Counted from the first letter of the stretch, positions 1-14,600 are shown. The stretch: 64,000 nt of DNA from Epiperipatus broadwayi (GCA_028023455.1 JAQFVV010006200.1:6458506-6522505), one strand, 5' to 3'. Translations and numbers: made by a program. The notes: a model not told the origin generated them from the letters alone.

Positions 1-2527
1 GTTGTTCTTTCTTTTTTTTTAATTTGTAATGATTCCCACTTCAATTAAACTTCCAATATTTATGCCTTTATAATAAAAAAAACTTTTTAAATCAATTATC
101 TCTTCATCTTTTTTTCTTTCTTCCCTTAAAAGTGATTCACAGTTCTAAGTAATTAAATAAAATGTCTTCATATAGCAGCTAGGTCTGTAACCTGGATAAC
201 ACTCTGTCTTTAATCATCAAGAACTGCCTTAAATATGAAGGTCATAATATATTTTTGCCTATCATGATTGATAATATATAAAAGAGAATAGTCATCTAGA
301 TATGATTCACACTTTCTTCCTATCTTTAAAAATACTCAACTTAAGTCTGTCAGTTAAAAACTATCAGCAATCATAGTATTTCTTATTCTTAAAATTAATA
401 TGTGAAAGCCATTAAACTTATTATGCTTTTGTATGGACATTGGTGGGCTATTTGAATAATAAACATGATAATAACATCTGCTATGACAAGAATGTATAAA
501 GTGGACATTAGAAATTTGCTTTGCTTATTTCTTTTAAGGCCTCAAAAAAAAAAAAAGAAAAAAAAGTCAAAGATCTTTTTTCAGTTAATATAAACTTTAA
601 AAATGTCAATAAAAGATAGTTTTAAGGTGGAATGAAACAGTTAAAAATACAGAATTATAAATTTAAAAGAGAAATATATATCGAGTTGATGAAATTTTTC
701 CAAAGAACTATATTATATATTTGATCGATAATTCTGATGGATAATCTACTTATCCATCTAATATTAGCCAGTGAATGGATACGTAGATATTCTTAACTAA
801 ACAGTCAAAGTCCCAAGATTATTTGTTTAGTCAGATGTATGTTGATTTGTTGATAAAATTTTGAAATACATTTACGAAAATAAATGTGGAAGTAAACTTC
901 GTTAAGTTCTAATTTATTTATTCTATATTTTTTTTGTCTAGATATCAAAATGTAAAAGTGAACATTTATATTTGCTTTATGTCCACAATCAAATTAGGCA
1001 GTAATTTACTTTGTTATAATAATCAATAATCAATATTTACATCCTGGAAAGTAATCAATAATTCAATTAGAGCACCCATCAATTAGCATTGAAATAATGT
1101 AAAGGCTTATCATGATTTTATTATCCACAACTGATTAAATCGAAATAATGCTGTTGTGGATATTAATGTTTAAAAATATATTTGCTTTTTAGTTTTTATT
1201 AACTTTATATTAGAAATAAATATTTAGATTTTATTTGATTTTGGATAGCCTTTTTTATTATTATTAAAATGAATATCTATGAAGAATAGACCATAGAATA
1301 CATTGATATTTAAAAAAAAAAAATTACTCAACGATAAAAAGATTGAACACCACTAGTGCATACTGTTTATCTTCCAAAAGTAAAAGATTGTTAGAATAAG
1401 ATTGTAATTGAAGCTGTTTCAAAGCTGTGAGGTCTTGTGTTTGGCAAAGATTTGCCAATGTTGTTTAATTTTGGGTAGCATAAAATAATCCTGAAATAAA
1501 TGAAATTATTTTTCTTGCTTGAATAAAAGACAGCATGTTCACTTTATTATATGCATTGGCATTTAGAATGAGTAAATAGATATTACTACTATTTAAATCT
1601 AAGTCAAAAACATGGCTTATATTCTAAAACTTCAGACTTCACCTAAAAAGAAGGCACTTCATATCACATTATATAAGAAAGTAATTGGAATCACTTTTTT
1701 TAATTTTAAATTAAAATGTAAAATGTTATATAGGATTGATAGATTTTGTAGAAAGTTTAGCATAAAAACAAATGTAAATAGAATTAAAGCAACAAAAATA
1801 GATTTAAAAAATTAAAAATAAGCAGTAATAGAAAGTTGTAGAGCAGATTAATCTTTTTAAATACATAAAATAGTTGGATAACTGATGAAAATAATAATTA
1901 GAACAAGAATTGCAATGAATAAAAAGGTTTTTCATAAAATTATTTTGTGGGTTTATTAAAAACAGATTTAAGAAAGAGGCTTATTGAATATTTTTGTTTG
2001 GAGTTTTATTTTATATGGAGTGAGATGTGAACAAGTAAGAACAGAGAGGAGAAAAGATGGGAAACTTTTGAGATAAGGATTTGAAGAAGGGTTGAAAAGA
2101 ACAAATGAAAAATATGTATTGAGGTAAGAAAAAGAAAAAAGAGAAAATGGACTGAGCAGGCACTTTGTGACAAAGAAATTATGAAAGATATTGGAAGGTG
2201 CTAAAAATGGTTAAAGATAAATAGAAAAAAAAGGAAGTTGATAGTTGACCTATTTATGAATTTCTAATGCATAAAGCAAGGAATGAAAGACTTGGTTAGA
2301 TGTGTGAGACCTCTCTTTTGGCATATAACTTAATGATCGTAATGAACTTAATAATTAGATTTAATCAAAGTAATTCTCCAAAAACATTTACTGGTTAAAA
2401 ATAAAATATATTTATAGTTATATGATAAATTACAAATTAAATATGTTTATAGTTTGTAGTTATTAGAATATCTTTAGAAATTGTATTTTTTTAATTTATT
2501 ATTTTTTTCTATAATGGATTTTTGCAG
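1..2527 (+). other. Intron of TMEM104 upstream of the first visible exon
   Basis: AT-rich sequence with no exon that would encode the missing N-terminal membrane segments (a GTGAL-like glycine-rich motif is expected). The only structured item is the LINE tail at 2040-2340. The first visible exon starts inside a codon, so the intron and at least one coding exon continue beyond the left edge. Confidence 0.7.
2040..2340 (+). mobile_element. LINE 3' tail fragment, family with RTNEK...RKRKW
   Basis: Purine-rich + strand encoding, across frameshifts, the C-terminal tail typical of many animal LINE polyproteins: KRTNEK, a basic RKRK/KRKW block, an ALCDKEIMKDI-like segment and a KKRK basic stretch. 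The 3' end gtgagacctctcttttggca resembles the end of the copy at 44520-44800. Only the tail survives, as expected for a 5'-truncated insertion. Confidence 0.6.
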
Positions 2528-2627
2528 TTATCTCACAGCTACTTTTGTTATTGAAGCTATGGCATCTGCTAATGCAATCATTCGTTGGGAAGCTATCCAA
2601 AAACTTAAAAGAGGCTCTATAAATTCG
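2528..2627 (+). CDS. TMEM104: TMEM104 exon (TFVIEAMA segment)
   Basis: The acceptor is tttttgcag ending at 2527; the donor is gttagt at 2628. The exon enters on the third base of a codon and leaves in phase 0. It encodes YLTATFVIEAMASANAIIRW, the end of a membrane segment plus the conserved FVIEAMA(A/S)ANA signature of TMEM104. It runs into a basic stretch (KLKRG) that starts the cytoplasmic linker. Confidence 0.93.
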
Positions 2628-5600
2628 GTTAGTATATGTAGCTTTATGAAAATAGCATGTTTTTTTTTAGAATAAAGATTTTCATTTTGTTTTGTATGAT
2701 TTAAATAGCTAACAGAACTGTTTTTCTAATATAGTTTAGCTATTCAATATTATCTTTAGTTTATTCTAATCTGCTTTTATTTTGGAATGTTTTTATAGCT
2801 ATCATCATTATTGGATTATTATAACTTATTAAATAGATAGTTTTTTTAAGATTGATGAGTACTGAAATTAAATCAAAACATTCCAAAATAATTAAAAAAA
2901 GAGAGAGAAAAGTAATTAAAAAAATTTTTTTTACTAATCAGTCTATAATGGAAATCAAAAGGAAAGAAAATTTAATTTGGAGACTGAATCTAATATCAAT
3001 CTATGGATATTATATATATGTGGTAATCTAATAATCTCTAACAGACCTCTTCCTTCAACTTGTAGAGGATAGGAAAAGAGCAAGCATTACTTATCAAGGT
3101 TGCCAAATAGTGATCATTTAAGTGTTATTCAATTTTTGTTTTACTCTCTAGGTAATAACTATCTGCCCATTTATTGATCAATATTAGATTATTGGATGCA
3201 TAACTTTTTTGGGACTTGAAACATTTTTGAGTTATAACTAAAATGGTTATATATTTATACATATATTATATATTTTGCAAGCTCTATATATAACATTTGT
3301 AAATACAAGCTTATTAAATTAAGTCATGTGACATCTGACTTGATTTTTTTTGTCATATTTATACATAATATGCTTTGACACATCTATATATCCATTTTTA
3401 TAAATGAAAGGGTTATGTTATGTTACGCTGTTTTTTATCATGTTTTGTAGGACAATGCTGAGCAGCTAAATGAGTATTCTGACATCACTGATGAACGAAG
3501 ACCTTTATTAATTGGTGCAAATGGTAAGCAAAGTAAATGTCATTTAGTTAAAATAATTTTATCATTAGGATTATTTTAACTCTATTATTTAACATTTTTT
3601 ATTATTAAGAATAATTTTACAATTTTGTTTATTATATCAATAAATACTAAGTAGTAAACTTAAGTACACATTACCTTGCATTATATAGTGACCTATTTTC
3701 AAACAGGCTAATTACATAAATAGTTTGGTTAATGATTAGAATTTTGTTGTGATAGAAAATTGATGTTGTTATCTGTTGTTTTTTAAAAATTAAATCTCTG
3801 ATTATATAATTGGATAAGAACACGGCAGAGGACACCACTTTATATTCTCCTCCCCAAGCAAAATAAAAATGTTCAGTAGATTGCAATTTATGAATAATAA
3901 GAGAATATCCAGAATAGTATTTAACTAGGTTATGAGTAAAGGACAGTTAAGATTGGTGAGAAAGGTAATACTTTATGTGCTATGTCTAGCTGATCTAAGA
4001 GTGTACTTCCATCAAGTACAAAATTATTATTAAACAGTTAATATTTAGATAATTTAATGAACGATCCTTAATAGCATTTTAACTATTTACATACATACGA
4101 TAATTTAACATAATAAGCCCCTAAGGCATACATAAATAATTTAGATCAATATGACCTGTAAGAGTCCTAGCTGACTTAATATATTCGGAGGCCAGCTCTC
4201 CGCACTTAAAGTCACTTTGCCATGGGAGACGATCTACAAACAATATATAGGCCCATGTAGACAGGTGAAGCTTCAAGAATCAAGTGTAGTCTTGTTCATC
4301 AAATTAGTATTGAGGCACTCATTGTTTTAATCCCTGCAGTTGATTGGTTCCTACTCTGCTCAGGTGATTCTTCATTTTAATCTCCATACGAAAATTTACA
4401 TCATTATCTTTCTGACTTATTTTTATGTTTTGTCATTTATCTTGTAAAGGAAATCTAATTCAAATTCCTTTAAGTGTTTTATTTCATTAACAACATATTC
4501 TACTATCATTAATTAGACTGGTATTCGTTTTAGAGTTTGAAAATCACAATCATTATTTTTTTTTTCATATCTATGCTAATATCTGGCACCAGACACTAAG
4601 GGCTAGAGCTTTTGATCTGCCAATGTCATGCTGACTATTATGCAACCACTTTACAATATGCTTTCTACCCTTGACTGGAATCAACATACAATCGCCTTTC
4701 ATAGTTTTTTGTGAAGGAAACTGAGATGTTGCTTTGGCCAGCCTTCTCTAATCTGCTTCATAATCCATTGGTAGCTGTTGTTTTCAGCTGTCCAATGAGC
4801 TACAAATATATGTTTTACTCATATGTCTTTGTACTTCATTTCCTTATGTTTCTGGCCATTATGGACCTTCTCTGACCTAATTTTGTTAATTACTTGCTGC
4901 TGGAAAGGTTTTTCTCTTTGCGTATATTTATTTTACCGAAATTCATTCTATTTTGGCCATGAATATGAGGGGAAAACCTCGAAAGTACTAGGCCTAGATT
5001 AATTTAATTGTTTTTGTTACCACTGACAGCTTCTTCTTCAGCATGTTAAAGCGCTTATATATACTTAATCCCCTCAGAAAGTTTTTTTCTATCGTGGCTA
5101 TTAATTTTTTTTTGTAATTGTTATTTTTACACCCATTTCACTGAACCAGTCTCAACCTAATATGGGGTTGATAGGAGCATGTACTACATATAGTGGTAGT
5201 ACATTAATTTTGCTCTTACTTCCACATATTGACACTTCAACTACACCCTTTATTCTAAATATTACCATTCATATCTAACGCCTTTAGGTCAGTTTTTTGT
5301 ATCGTGGGTCTTTTCTTATTCTTGGAAATAACAATATACCAATCGCAGACTGATATCAATGATATGCCGCTACCATTGTCCACTTCCATGGATATAGACT
5401 GAACACAGCTTTAGTTTTAATATAAATTTTTCATCATCGGTGGATATTTTTTTAATATTGGTATGCTGAATTGTCTGACCCTGATATGAACGTTTATAAC
5501 TCTTATTTTTCTTGTTAATATACACATTTTTTCATGTGCCCTCTTTTTTTACAATTATTGCAGCATTCTTGTTTATGAAAACTATTGCTGGTTTTGTGGC

Positions 5601-8600
5601 CCTTTTTCCCAAAGCAAAAACATATAAATGTGGTTCGCTTTTAGCACTATTTTCATTACATTTAGACCATTCTTTCTTTACAGTTTTACAAACATCTACT
5701 TGTGATTTGCTATTAATCTTGAACTCGGTGAATTTTTGAGATTGTTCAAGCACGAGTTCATAAGCTAACCCACATTTTATAGTCTCTATATAATTTAAAT
5801 CGTTAATGGCCAATAATTGTTGGTGTAAAATATCGTTACACATATCTGTAAGAAATTGTTCCAGCAGGGCTTCATCTAGGAAAGACCTATAGACACAATT
5901 TTTTGCTAGATTATGAAAAGCACTATTGTAATCTTTTATACCCTCATCCCAGCCTTGGTTCTGAGCTTGGAATTGCAGTCTAGCGACATGCCTCGAGAGT
6001 TAGAGGTTAAAGTGGTTTGACAAATGCTCTTTAACTTGATCACATGTATAATCTTCAGGAGTTTTAGAGATTCAGTGAGCCTGTTAGTTATCTCAATAAC
6101 TCTTTTCCCAGCAAAGCATAATGAAGCAATCTTATACTTATTATCTTTAACTTTATTAATGAATAAGTATTTTTTTACATGTTGAAAGCACAGGGGCCAC
6201 CTACTTGCTTCATTGGCGTCAAATTCATCAATTGCTATTTGCATTGCCTAGTCATTCTTTTACCTAAATTTAAGCGTTATTTTCATTAATGGTTTGAATC
6301 AAGACTGTGACTGCGCCAATTGCTATGTCTAGCTGATCTAAGAATGTACTTCCCTCGAGTACAAAACTACTGTTAAACAGTTAATATTTAGATAATTTAA
6401 TTAACAATTAATAGCATTTTAACTATTTACATACATATGATAATTTAACATAATAAGGCCTGAAGGCATATATAAATAATAATTTAGATCAATACAACCT
6501 GTAAGGGTCCTAGCTGACTGTTAATACATTCAGAGGCCAGCTCTCCGCACTTGAAGTCACTGTGCCATGGGAGATAACTTGTTGCAATATATATGTCCAT
6601 ATGCATAGGTGAAGCTTCAAGAATCAAGTGTAATCTTGTTCATCAAATTGATACCTAGGCATTCATTGTTTTAATCCCTGCAGTTGATTGGCTCCTACTC
6701 CAGTCAGGTGATTCTTCATTTTAATCTCCATACAAAAATTTACATCGTTATCTTTCTGATTTTAATTAACGATTTATTTTTATAGTTTGTCATTTATCTT
6801 ATAAAGGAAATCTAACTCAAATTCCTTTAATTGTTTTATTTCATTAACGACTTATTCTACTCTCATTAATTAGACTGGTATTCATTTTAGAAAATAATCT
6901 TTTTCTAATCTTAAAGTTATAAATTTTTTACTTAACTATTTTAAAAGAATAATCTTTTAAATTTCTTTAATTTATTAAACTTATTACTATTTCACTTTAT
7001 AAGTTTATACTTATATATGTATGTGCATTTGAACATACATATCAGTATGCAGAAGATTTGGATAAAGAATTTGTGTCACTATACTTATAAAAAAGGTGGG
7101 ATGATTGTGAGAGGAGAATTGTTGATTGTTATAGTGGCAAGGAATGAGATAGAAGAATAGGTGCATTAATAAAAACTATGGAGTTGAAGAGATGGCGAAC
7201 TAGTATAGAGAGTAAAAATAGTTTAAATATATATAAAAGTGAACAGAATATTGCGAATTAATTTATGATAATAGCAAAGAAAGTAGTATACTGTTTAAGG
7301 CTTGAACAAGGTCTTTAGCAACAAGGTAATATATACATAAATGGAAAAATGTTGGTGATTTAGTCTGCAAGTTATGTAAGGAAGGCATAAAAAATATTAG
7401 GCATCTGTTAATTAAATGTAAATTCCTGCAAGTAGAAAGAGTACAAATAATGAGTTGTGGGAGAATATATATAAACAAAGTGATTACACTGAAAGTGGGT
7501 TCTTTGTTTTTATGCTGGGTTTGGGAAAAGATAAGATGGATTTAGATATAAAGGCCATCGAGTTGACAAAAATTATCCTGTGGAAATGGGATGGAGTGGG
7601 ATAGTGAAGAATATAGGAAAATGTTAGGTGTGAAGTGGAAAGGGAAGCTCTGGGCATAGTGGCTGAGAGATTTCTTACTTCGATAAAGGAGAAGCCATCA
7701 CATCATACTTATTTTAACATGAAATGAATCACTATATATTTTCATGGCTTTTATTTCATTTGTCTAGACTCGGCCAAATTAAATCTATGACATAATCTTT
7801 CCCATATTTTTTTGATCACTTCATTGTATTATGTCGCAAATTCTCTATGTTAACATTGTTTTTCTTTTCATTTTCTTTAGTTTTGTTTATTCAGTTTCAA
7901 CTATCAAAATCATTTTAGTTTTTTTTTAATTTTTATTTTGTTCATTTTTTTGTATGATATTCCAGATTTTTTTCTATTGTTTTTTATAATTCCTTGAAAT
8001 CATATGACTATCTTCATTAAATCTTTTTGATAAAATCTTCAATCCCATTATTATGTGTCGATTTAATGTTAGTTTCCTGTTCATAACAATTCATTTTTAT
8101 TTACTCTTTTTTTTTTAAACACTTTTATGATTAAATATTTATATATTATATGAACTGGATCTTTGTTTGGAGTGTCTAGGCAATAAATACAATAATTGAT
8201 CCTCACCACTGGTAGTTTACCATTGTTTCTCAATCTTTTTAACAATTTTTATTTTAATATCCTCCCATTCCTCCTTCAAAATTTTTTTTTCTCTAATTTT
8301 GATACTCATACTAACACTTGAGTATTTCTAATTTGTCCATTTTTTTAATGTTCTTTCCAATGCTTGCTTTTTCTTGTATTAGCAGAATGTATATTGAATG
8401 TTTTACCCTCATTCATTCTAAGTTATTTTTAACCAGGTTTCAGTTTTTTTACACTTAATTAGTGTGGACATTTTCTTTTTTTTTTTTAGGTTCATTTTTG
8501 AAAAATTGTAAGAATATTATTGTCAAATATCCTGGTAAGTTTCTTTAAAATATTATTTGACACACATATAAAGATGATTACTTGGTAGAGGTTCTAAAGG

Positions 8601-11600
8601 ATCGACACTTAGATTTTTCTTTATAAATGTCTTTATATTAATAGGAAATCTCATATTATTTTTTAAAAAAAAAAAATTGAAATTGGAAATATTTTAAAAT
8701 TTCTATGAAAAACGTTTTTGAAAATTATTAGAAAAGTAGTTATAGACGTATAATTGAATTGTTTATTGCTCGGAAATTCATAAAAGTTCAAGCATTAAAT
8801 AAAGGTGACAGAATTAAGTCACAATCCATGAATCTTCAGCTCCATGACTGCCACTATGTCATTGTAACTCGGTTTTTGTTTCTTAATTTTTTCATTAAAT
8901 AATATTTTCTATTTGATTTTTTCAATAGTACAATTTCAACCTTATACTTGTACTTCTTAAAATTCACATATCTAAAACCTTTAGGTTTTTCTTTGTCTTT
9001 TTACTTCATACAAAGCTACAATCTACATTTTAATGACCCTTTTTAAAAAAACTTAGCTTAAAAAGTCACAAATAATATAATCATGTTAAAATCCTATTTA
9101 GCAATAATAATTAATTACTTAATATACTAAATAAGTAATAATTATATATTCTTTATAATCCTGTAAGATGGGTTGAGTTTTGTGATGATTTTACAAATCC
9201 CCAAATCTGTTTATTTGATGTCTTGTGATGCTGTTGTTTAACTTCCCACAGCAAAGTTGTTGTTTTTTTTCTTGAAAGACTACAATATCTTGCCTAATTG
9301 TAGCTCTCATGTTGTGATTTTTTATTTGTTATATTCACCCAATGAAAGCATTTAATATGTTGGCAATCGATGTAAAGCAAACAGGTGTACTATGAATAAT
9401 ATGCACCAAATTGAAGCAAAATGAAGTTTTTAAAACATTGTCTATAATTTTTATATTTATTTGTTGTTACACTGATAAAAAAAAATCGAACTATATCTTT
9501 GCATGATATGTATTTTAGACTTAACTATCGTTGTTCATCTGCCATGAGAGAAGCATAGGAATTTCATTTCTTTTTAAATATTACAAAGTTTTATATTACT
9601 TTTTTTTTTTTTTACATTATTTATAGTGCTACTGTTTATTACATTTTTTGATACTAAATTAATCATGCAAGATTCTTTGGAAAAAAATAGTGTTTATATA
9701 GGTTTGTGCTTGTATAATTCTTAGTAAAGTGGCCATTATTAAAATAAAACTGCTAAATTAAAGATTCCAACTTTAACATCAACTAGATTATACTAATGAT
9801 CTATATTTAAATGATATACTTTGTGTTTATAGCACCTCTACAATTATCTTTATAATATTCTATTTATCACTCAGTTGATGGCTTGTGTAATCATGCCGAA
9901 ATGTCAGTATATTCATTATCAAAACCATATATGGATGAACCCATAAAGTATATCATTTATATCTGTAACCCGTAAAAATTTTCATGTCAATTTATATATA
10001 TAAAATATGCAATATTTGATGTGGGAATGATCTTTCCTCATGCCAGTAGAACAAGCATGATTGAACTCAAAATATTTGCCGTGGAGATATTGGTTTGATT
10101 TGTTCATCAATATACTTGGTATCACTTTAATTTGTTTCATATATATATATTAAACTACAACTTACCATTCTCACAAACTAAGCATATACTTAAAAAGAAA
10201 AAAAAATTGTAAATGTAATTGTATGAAGTATAGAAAGAGTTTAAAAAATACATAAGATCTTGCCCACTAGTGAAGAGGTTTAAAACATTAAATAAGAAAA
10301 ATTAAGATGGTGTATATGCTAATAATAAAAAAGATAGATTTGATCTTTATTAAAAATTAAATTTTATATCTGAGATTACAAGAGATGTAATAATTTCTCA
10401 CCTGATAAAGAATGACTGCCGTTCATTTGTTTATTTATTCAAGAGATTACAGCTATCAATGGAAGCATAAAGAAAATGCAATAGTTGTAAAATCAATTCA
10501 TATGCAGTTTTTGGATAAAATAATTCAAACACTTGTCACATTTGCTTTATATTTTATATTATGTAACCAAAATGCAGATATAACTACCAACATTTATATG
10601 TCTGTATATATATAAACATAATGAAATAATAAGATTTGTTTGATTAGAAATTTTATGCTGTATTTTATAAGACCATAAAACCTCTGATCTGACATATTTT
10701 TAAAGAACTCAAATTATTGATAATTGTTTGGTTGGAATATTAGTTAAACTGTTTGTTTTATGATTAACAGTCTCAAGGATAATGGCCATATGTATTAAAA
10801 ATGCAAAAATGAAATATTATACATTTAATTAATGCTTACGTGAAATAGACCAAAGAGTATTCTAAAGGATTATAACTACAAAATAGCATTCACTGCAAAC
10901 AACAACACACATTTGAATATTTCAATGTTTACCAAACAATTCATTCTATTATTATGCGGAACTACCAATTTAAAGCCTTTGATCTATGATACGAATGCTT
11001 CAATAGAGAAATAGTGTTGTCAATGTAGGAATTAGGAAATTAATTTTTAGCAGCATGTCGTATAACCAGAGTAATCATCATTTACATTTTTCCCAATCAT
11101 TGAATGAGTTTATGTTTGATCATAGCCAAAAGAAGTCTGTATCAGGTATACTGTCATCTCCCAACTGTGAAACATAGTGTTCATCATATTATCACGATTT
11201 AGGCAGTTGTATCATGGTATAAAGCAATAAGAATTTATTGTCTTGATCTCCACAGTATATTAATCTATGCTAGTAAAATATCTCTCCAAACTCTCAGAAT
11301 TAATTCTAATTATTATGTTATTTAATAGTCTGTGCTGACCAATGATAATTACTTGTACTAGAGATTAAATTTGATGAATTTTTTTTATTTAACTGACAAT
11401 CAGTTTTTAACTTGGGTGTTTCTATAAAATATATCTCTATATATTTTAATCTGCTTTTAACTTGTGGTTTTGTATTTTTTTTATAGATGATGATGATGAT
11501 GATGACAATGATGGAAAAGTTCCTAAAACTCCTACTACAAACTATTATGAAATCAGCAGGAGAGTTGAAATGGTTAGTTTTAATTAATTTCTATAAGTTT

Positions 11601-14600
11601 AATTTTGATTATTCATTGAATATGGTTTATCGTGAATTAAATCTATTATTGAAATTAGATGAATGACTTTTTAAAATTTATTATCCAGTGTATATGTGAA
11701 TGGATATATATATATATATATTGAAGCAGTTAACTTTAGCTTAAGATTGAGCTTCATGGTTCTATCTACTAACCTGCATTCAAACCCTATATCCCATCCC
11801 ACTCCTTTAATCGCATATATTAATTTTTTTTTTCACATTAAAAATACATAGGTGTGGCTCAGATATATATTGTAACAGAAATAAAAATAAACATTTGTAA
11901 TAGAAATAAAAATAAAAATTTATTTATTAATTATGATGTTTATAATCTGCGCCATTTGTAACAGTATGAGTAAATGAAGATGAACTGATAAAAAAGGTTG
12001 ATAAAAGGCTGTTACTTTATAACCGATTATAATCTATATATTGATGAGTGATAGTTGCTATAATTTAATAACTAAACACTAAACAGGATATATAATATGC
12101 TCCAGCGGAACTGAATTTACTATGTTAGCTAAAATACAATTTATAATTAAGTAAGGATGACGTTAACATATAAATAAGAACATATACATATCATGCGCTA
12201 TTTAGGTGTCTATTTGTAATTAATTAAATATAACATTATAGCCCATTTGCAATTATCCTAAACATTACTTCTGTCACGCTAATAATGAAATAAATATCAT
12301 TTTCAACACATAAAATAACAAAATGAAAATTAAAATGGTCATCATTAAAGATTTAAAATATTTCAATATTGGGAAGTCATTTGATCAATAAAATATACTA
12401 GCCATTGTCATCAAATAAAATAATATTAGATATAGCAACTGAATAAAATTACTGTGAAATCCCTGGAGTACATTATGCTTATCTCCAATAATAGGTTCTT
12501 ATAATAAAGAATCCTTCCTATTCTTCTTTCCAAATATATAAGACCATTCATGGTCACATGCACACACAGGTGCTAGTTATAATAACTTATAAAAAAATAT
12601 ATCCTATAAAGTTAAGTTATTAAGTTGAAAAGGGACTATTTCACTTTTATTCAGCTTAGTTAATTGCTTGCTTTTTCCATGGGCGCCACTAGATTGTTCT
12701 AAATCTAGATAAATATTATCTGTGTATAGTGTACTGAGTTCAAACTCATTCGGTACATTTTTACTACACATAGTTTAGATGACTAATGAACAAAAAAAAA
12801 TGACCTTCTTATATTTTATTTATGTCAATAAAATTATAAGATCCCAACATCACAAAATTTATATATCAACGACTCTTATAGACATTACTAGCTCAGTTAA
12901 CGTATATTGATGAACAGATGCAAAAATACTCTCATTAATGGCTTCCAAACAAACATAGTGAAGACCATTACTTAAATGGATGGCCATGAAACTAGTTACT
13001 TAACTTAATTAAATATAATATATTGATGATGATGATGATAATAATGATGATGATGATACCATCCATAGCTTTATAATGAACTCACAACAATAAATTTATT
13101 TTTCATAAACTTATAGGCACTTTTTAAAATCATCCTATGTAAAACTGGGATTTAAATATAACACTCACTAGCATTTATATACGTTTATAGTTATTTATTA
13201 AAATACTTTTATAGTTAAAACTAGGATTCAATAATACCAATGATGATGACTGATCATCATGAATCTCAGCACATGATATTCAACTTTTTAGAAATCCCTA
13301 TTTACTAAACATATTAACTATTAACCTTGGGTTTGATTGAATGATTATTATTTATCAAATCAATGATGTTGGTGATCATAACTCATGTTCAGTACTATAT
13401 TTAAACGGTGTTTTAATCAATAATATGATATCCCTCTTTGATGAGGATGATCTAAACTCATGAGCACAACATAATTTTATCTTTCTATTATTAACCTATG
13501 ATTATTAAAACTTGGTTAGACATCAATCATAATCCTTAAATACTTAAATGTAAATCAATATTCTAGCTTGCTTAACATTTTTGCGAGCGCTTGCTTAATA
13601 TTTGCGAGTGCTGATGATTCTTAATATCTGCGAGCGATGATGATCATTTAAAACGATAGAATCAAGACAAGAAAAACAACAATATTTCAATAATAACTTG
13701 GAAACCAATTAAGATATATAATTATATTTTATCAATACTATTCTTCTTTCCTTTCTTTTGTTAAATCAAATCTATCAATTATACAATTGACTCTTTTATT
13801 ATATTAATTAATATAGAATTAATACAAAATTTTATATATGCATAACCAAATAAATTTAATATACAAGTTTGTCATTTTGATAATTTTAAGATAAGCTGGC
13901 TTAAACTAATATTAGAAAAAAAATATTCTATAAAGGCTCATTCAACATTTTCACTATTTATATGTCACAAAAGCAAATTACATTTAGGTAAGGTGTGTTT
14001 TTTTTTCTCACTTTCGTTCATATGTTAAGCCCTACTCTTCAATTTCCTATATTTAAACTACTTATGCATAACCTATTCTTTTGACATGTTTGTTTAAGCA
14101 ATTACACGCACACATTCGGTAATATGTCAACATATATGTTTAAAATGTATCCCTCTATATGATGGCTTAATACATAAATCACATATAAAAAAATATCACA
14201 AAAAAAATATTATTGCAACCTTGAGCAAAAATAAATAACAATTAAAACAAAACATCATCAAGCATATCTTGAGAGGTTGAGCAATAATAATAAAAAAAAA
14301 CATTTTAGTATTACAATATATAGTAATAAAAAAATCAAAATAATAAAAAGAAAACTATGTTTAATGAATTTAAATGATGTGTGTGTGTTTCATGTATTAT
14401 CAAGAATAACATAATTAATGAACAAACTCTTAATGTTTTCTGTATCAAAAGAAAAAAAAATGCATTGATTTTTATAAATTAAAGTTTACTTTTAATAAGT
14501 AAGAATAAAAGATTTGCTAATGAAAGTTCAAAGTTACCCGATTATTTTCACTTCTTACAAATGTTCCAGGTTTGAATTTTCAGACTGCTTGTCTCATGTA

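Larger units (their letters stand above)
3978..6890 (-). mobile_element. Decayed Ty3/Gypsy-type LTR retrotransposon
   Basis: Two direct repeats of about 556 and 570 bp (3978-4533 and 6321-6890) bracket a 1.8 kb interior. Read on the minus strand, the interior gives in order a primer-binding-site-like GGCGCAGTCAC next to the upstream LTR, a Gag-like region, an aspartic-protease-like region, a short RT-entry remnant and an integrase zinc-binding remnant. Most of RT and RNase H is missing, and stops and frameshifts are scattered through it. The element lies within a TMEM104 intron, antisense to the gene. Confidence 0.85.

Noticed and set aside
1612-1815. 67-codon plus-strand ORF in the first intron
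   Set aside because: Lys/Asn/Ile-rich composition typical of random AT-rich translation; no family motif.
3488-3502. CTGATGAACGAAG inside the TMEM104 exon as a ribozyme core
   Set aside because: No room for stem II and the bases are explained by conserved coding sequence.
3671-3886. 71-codon minus-strand ORF just after a TMEM104 exon
   Set aside because: Antisense intron translation without recognisable motif; no sign of conservation or repeat family.
7020-8450. Twin-priming (5'-inverted) LINE insertion
   Set aside because: The possible inverted part lies 3' of the sense fragment, not 5' as twin priming would give, and its LINE origin is uncertain.
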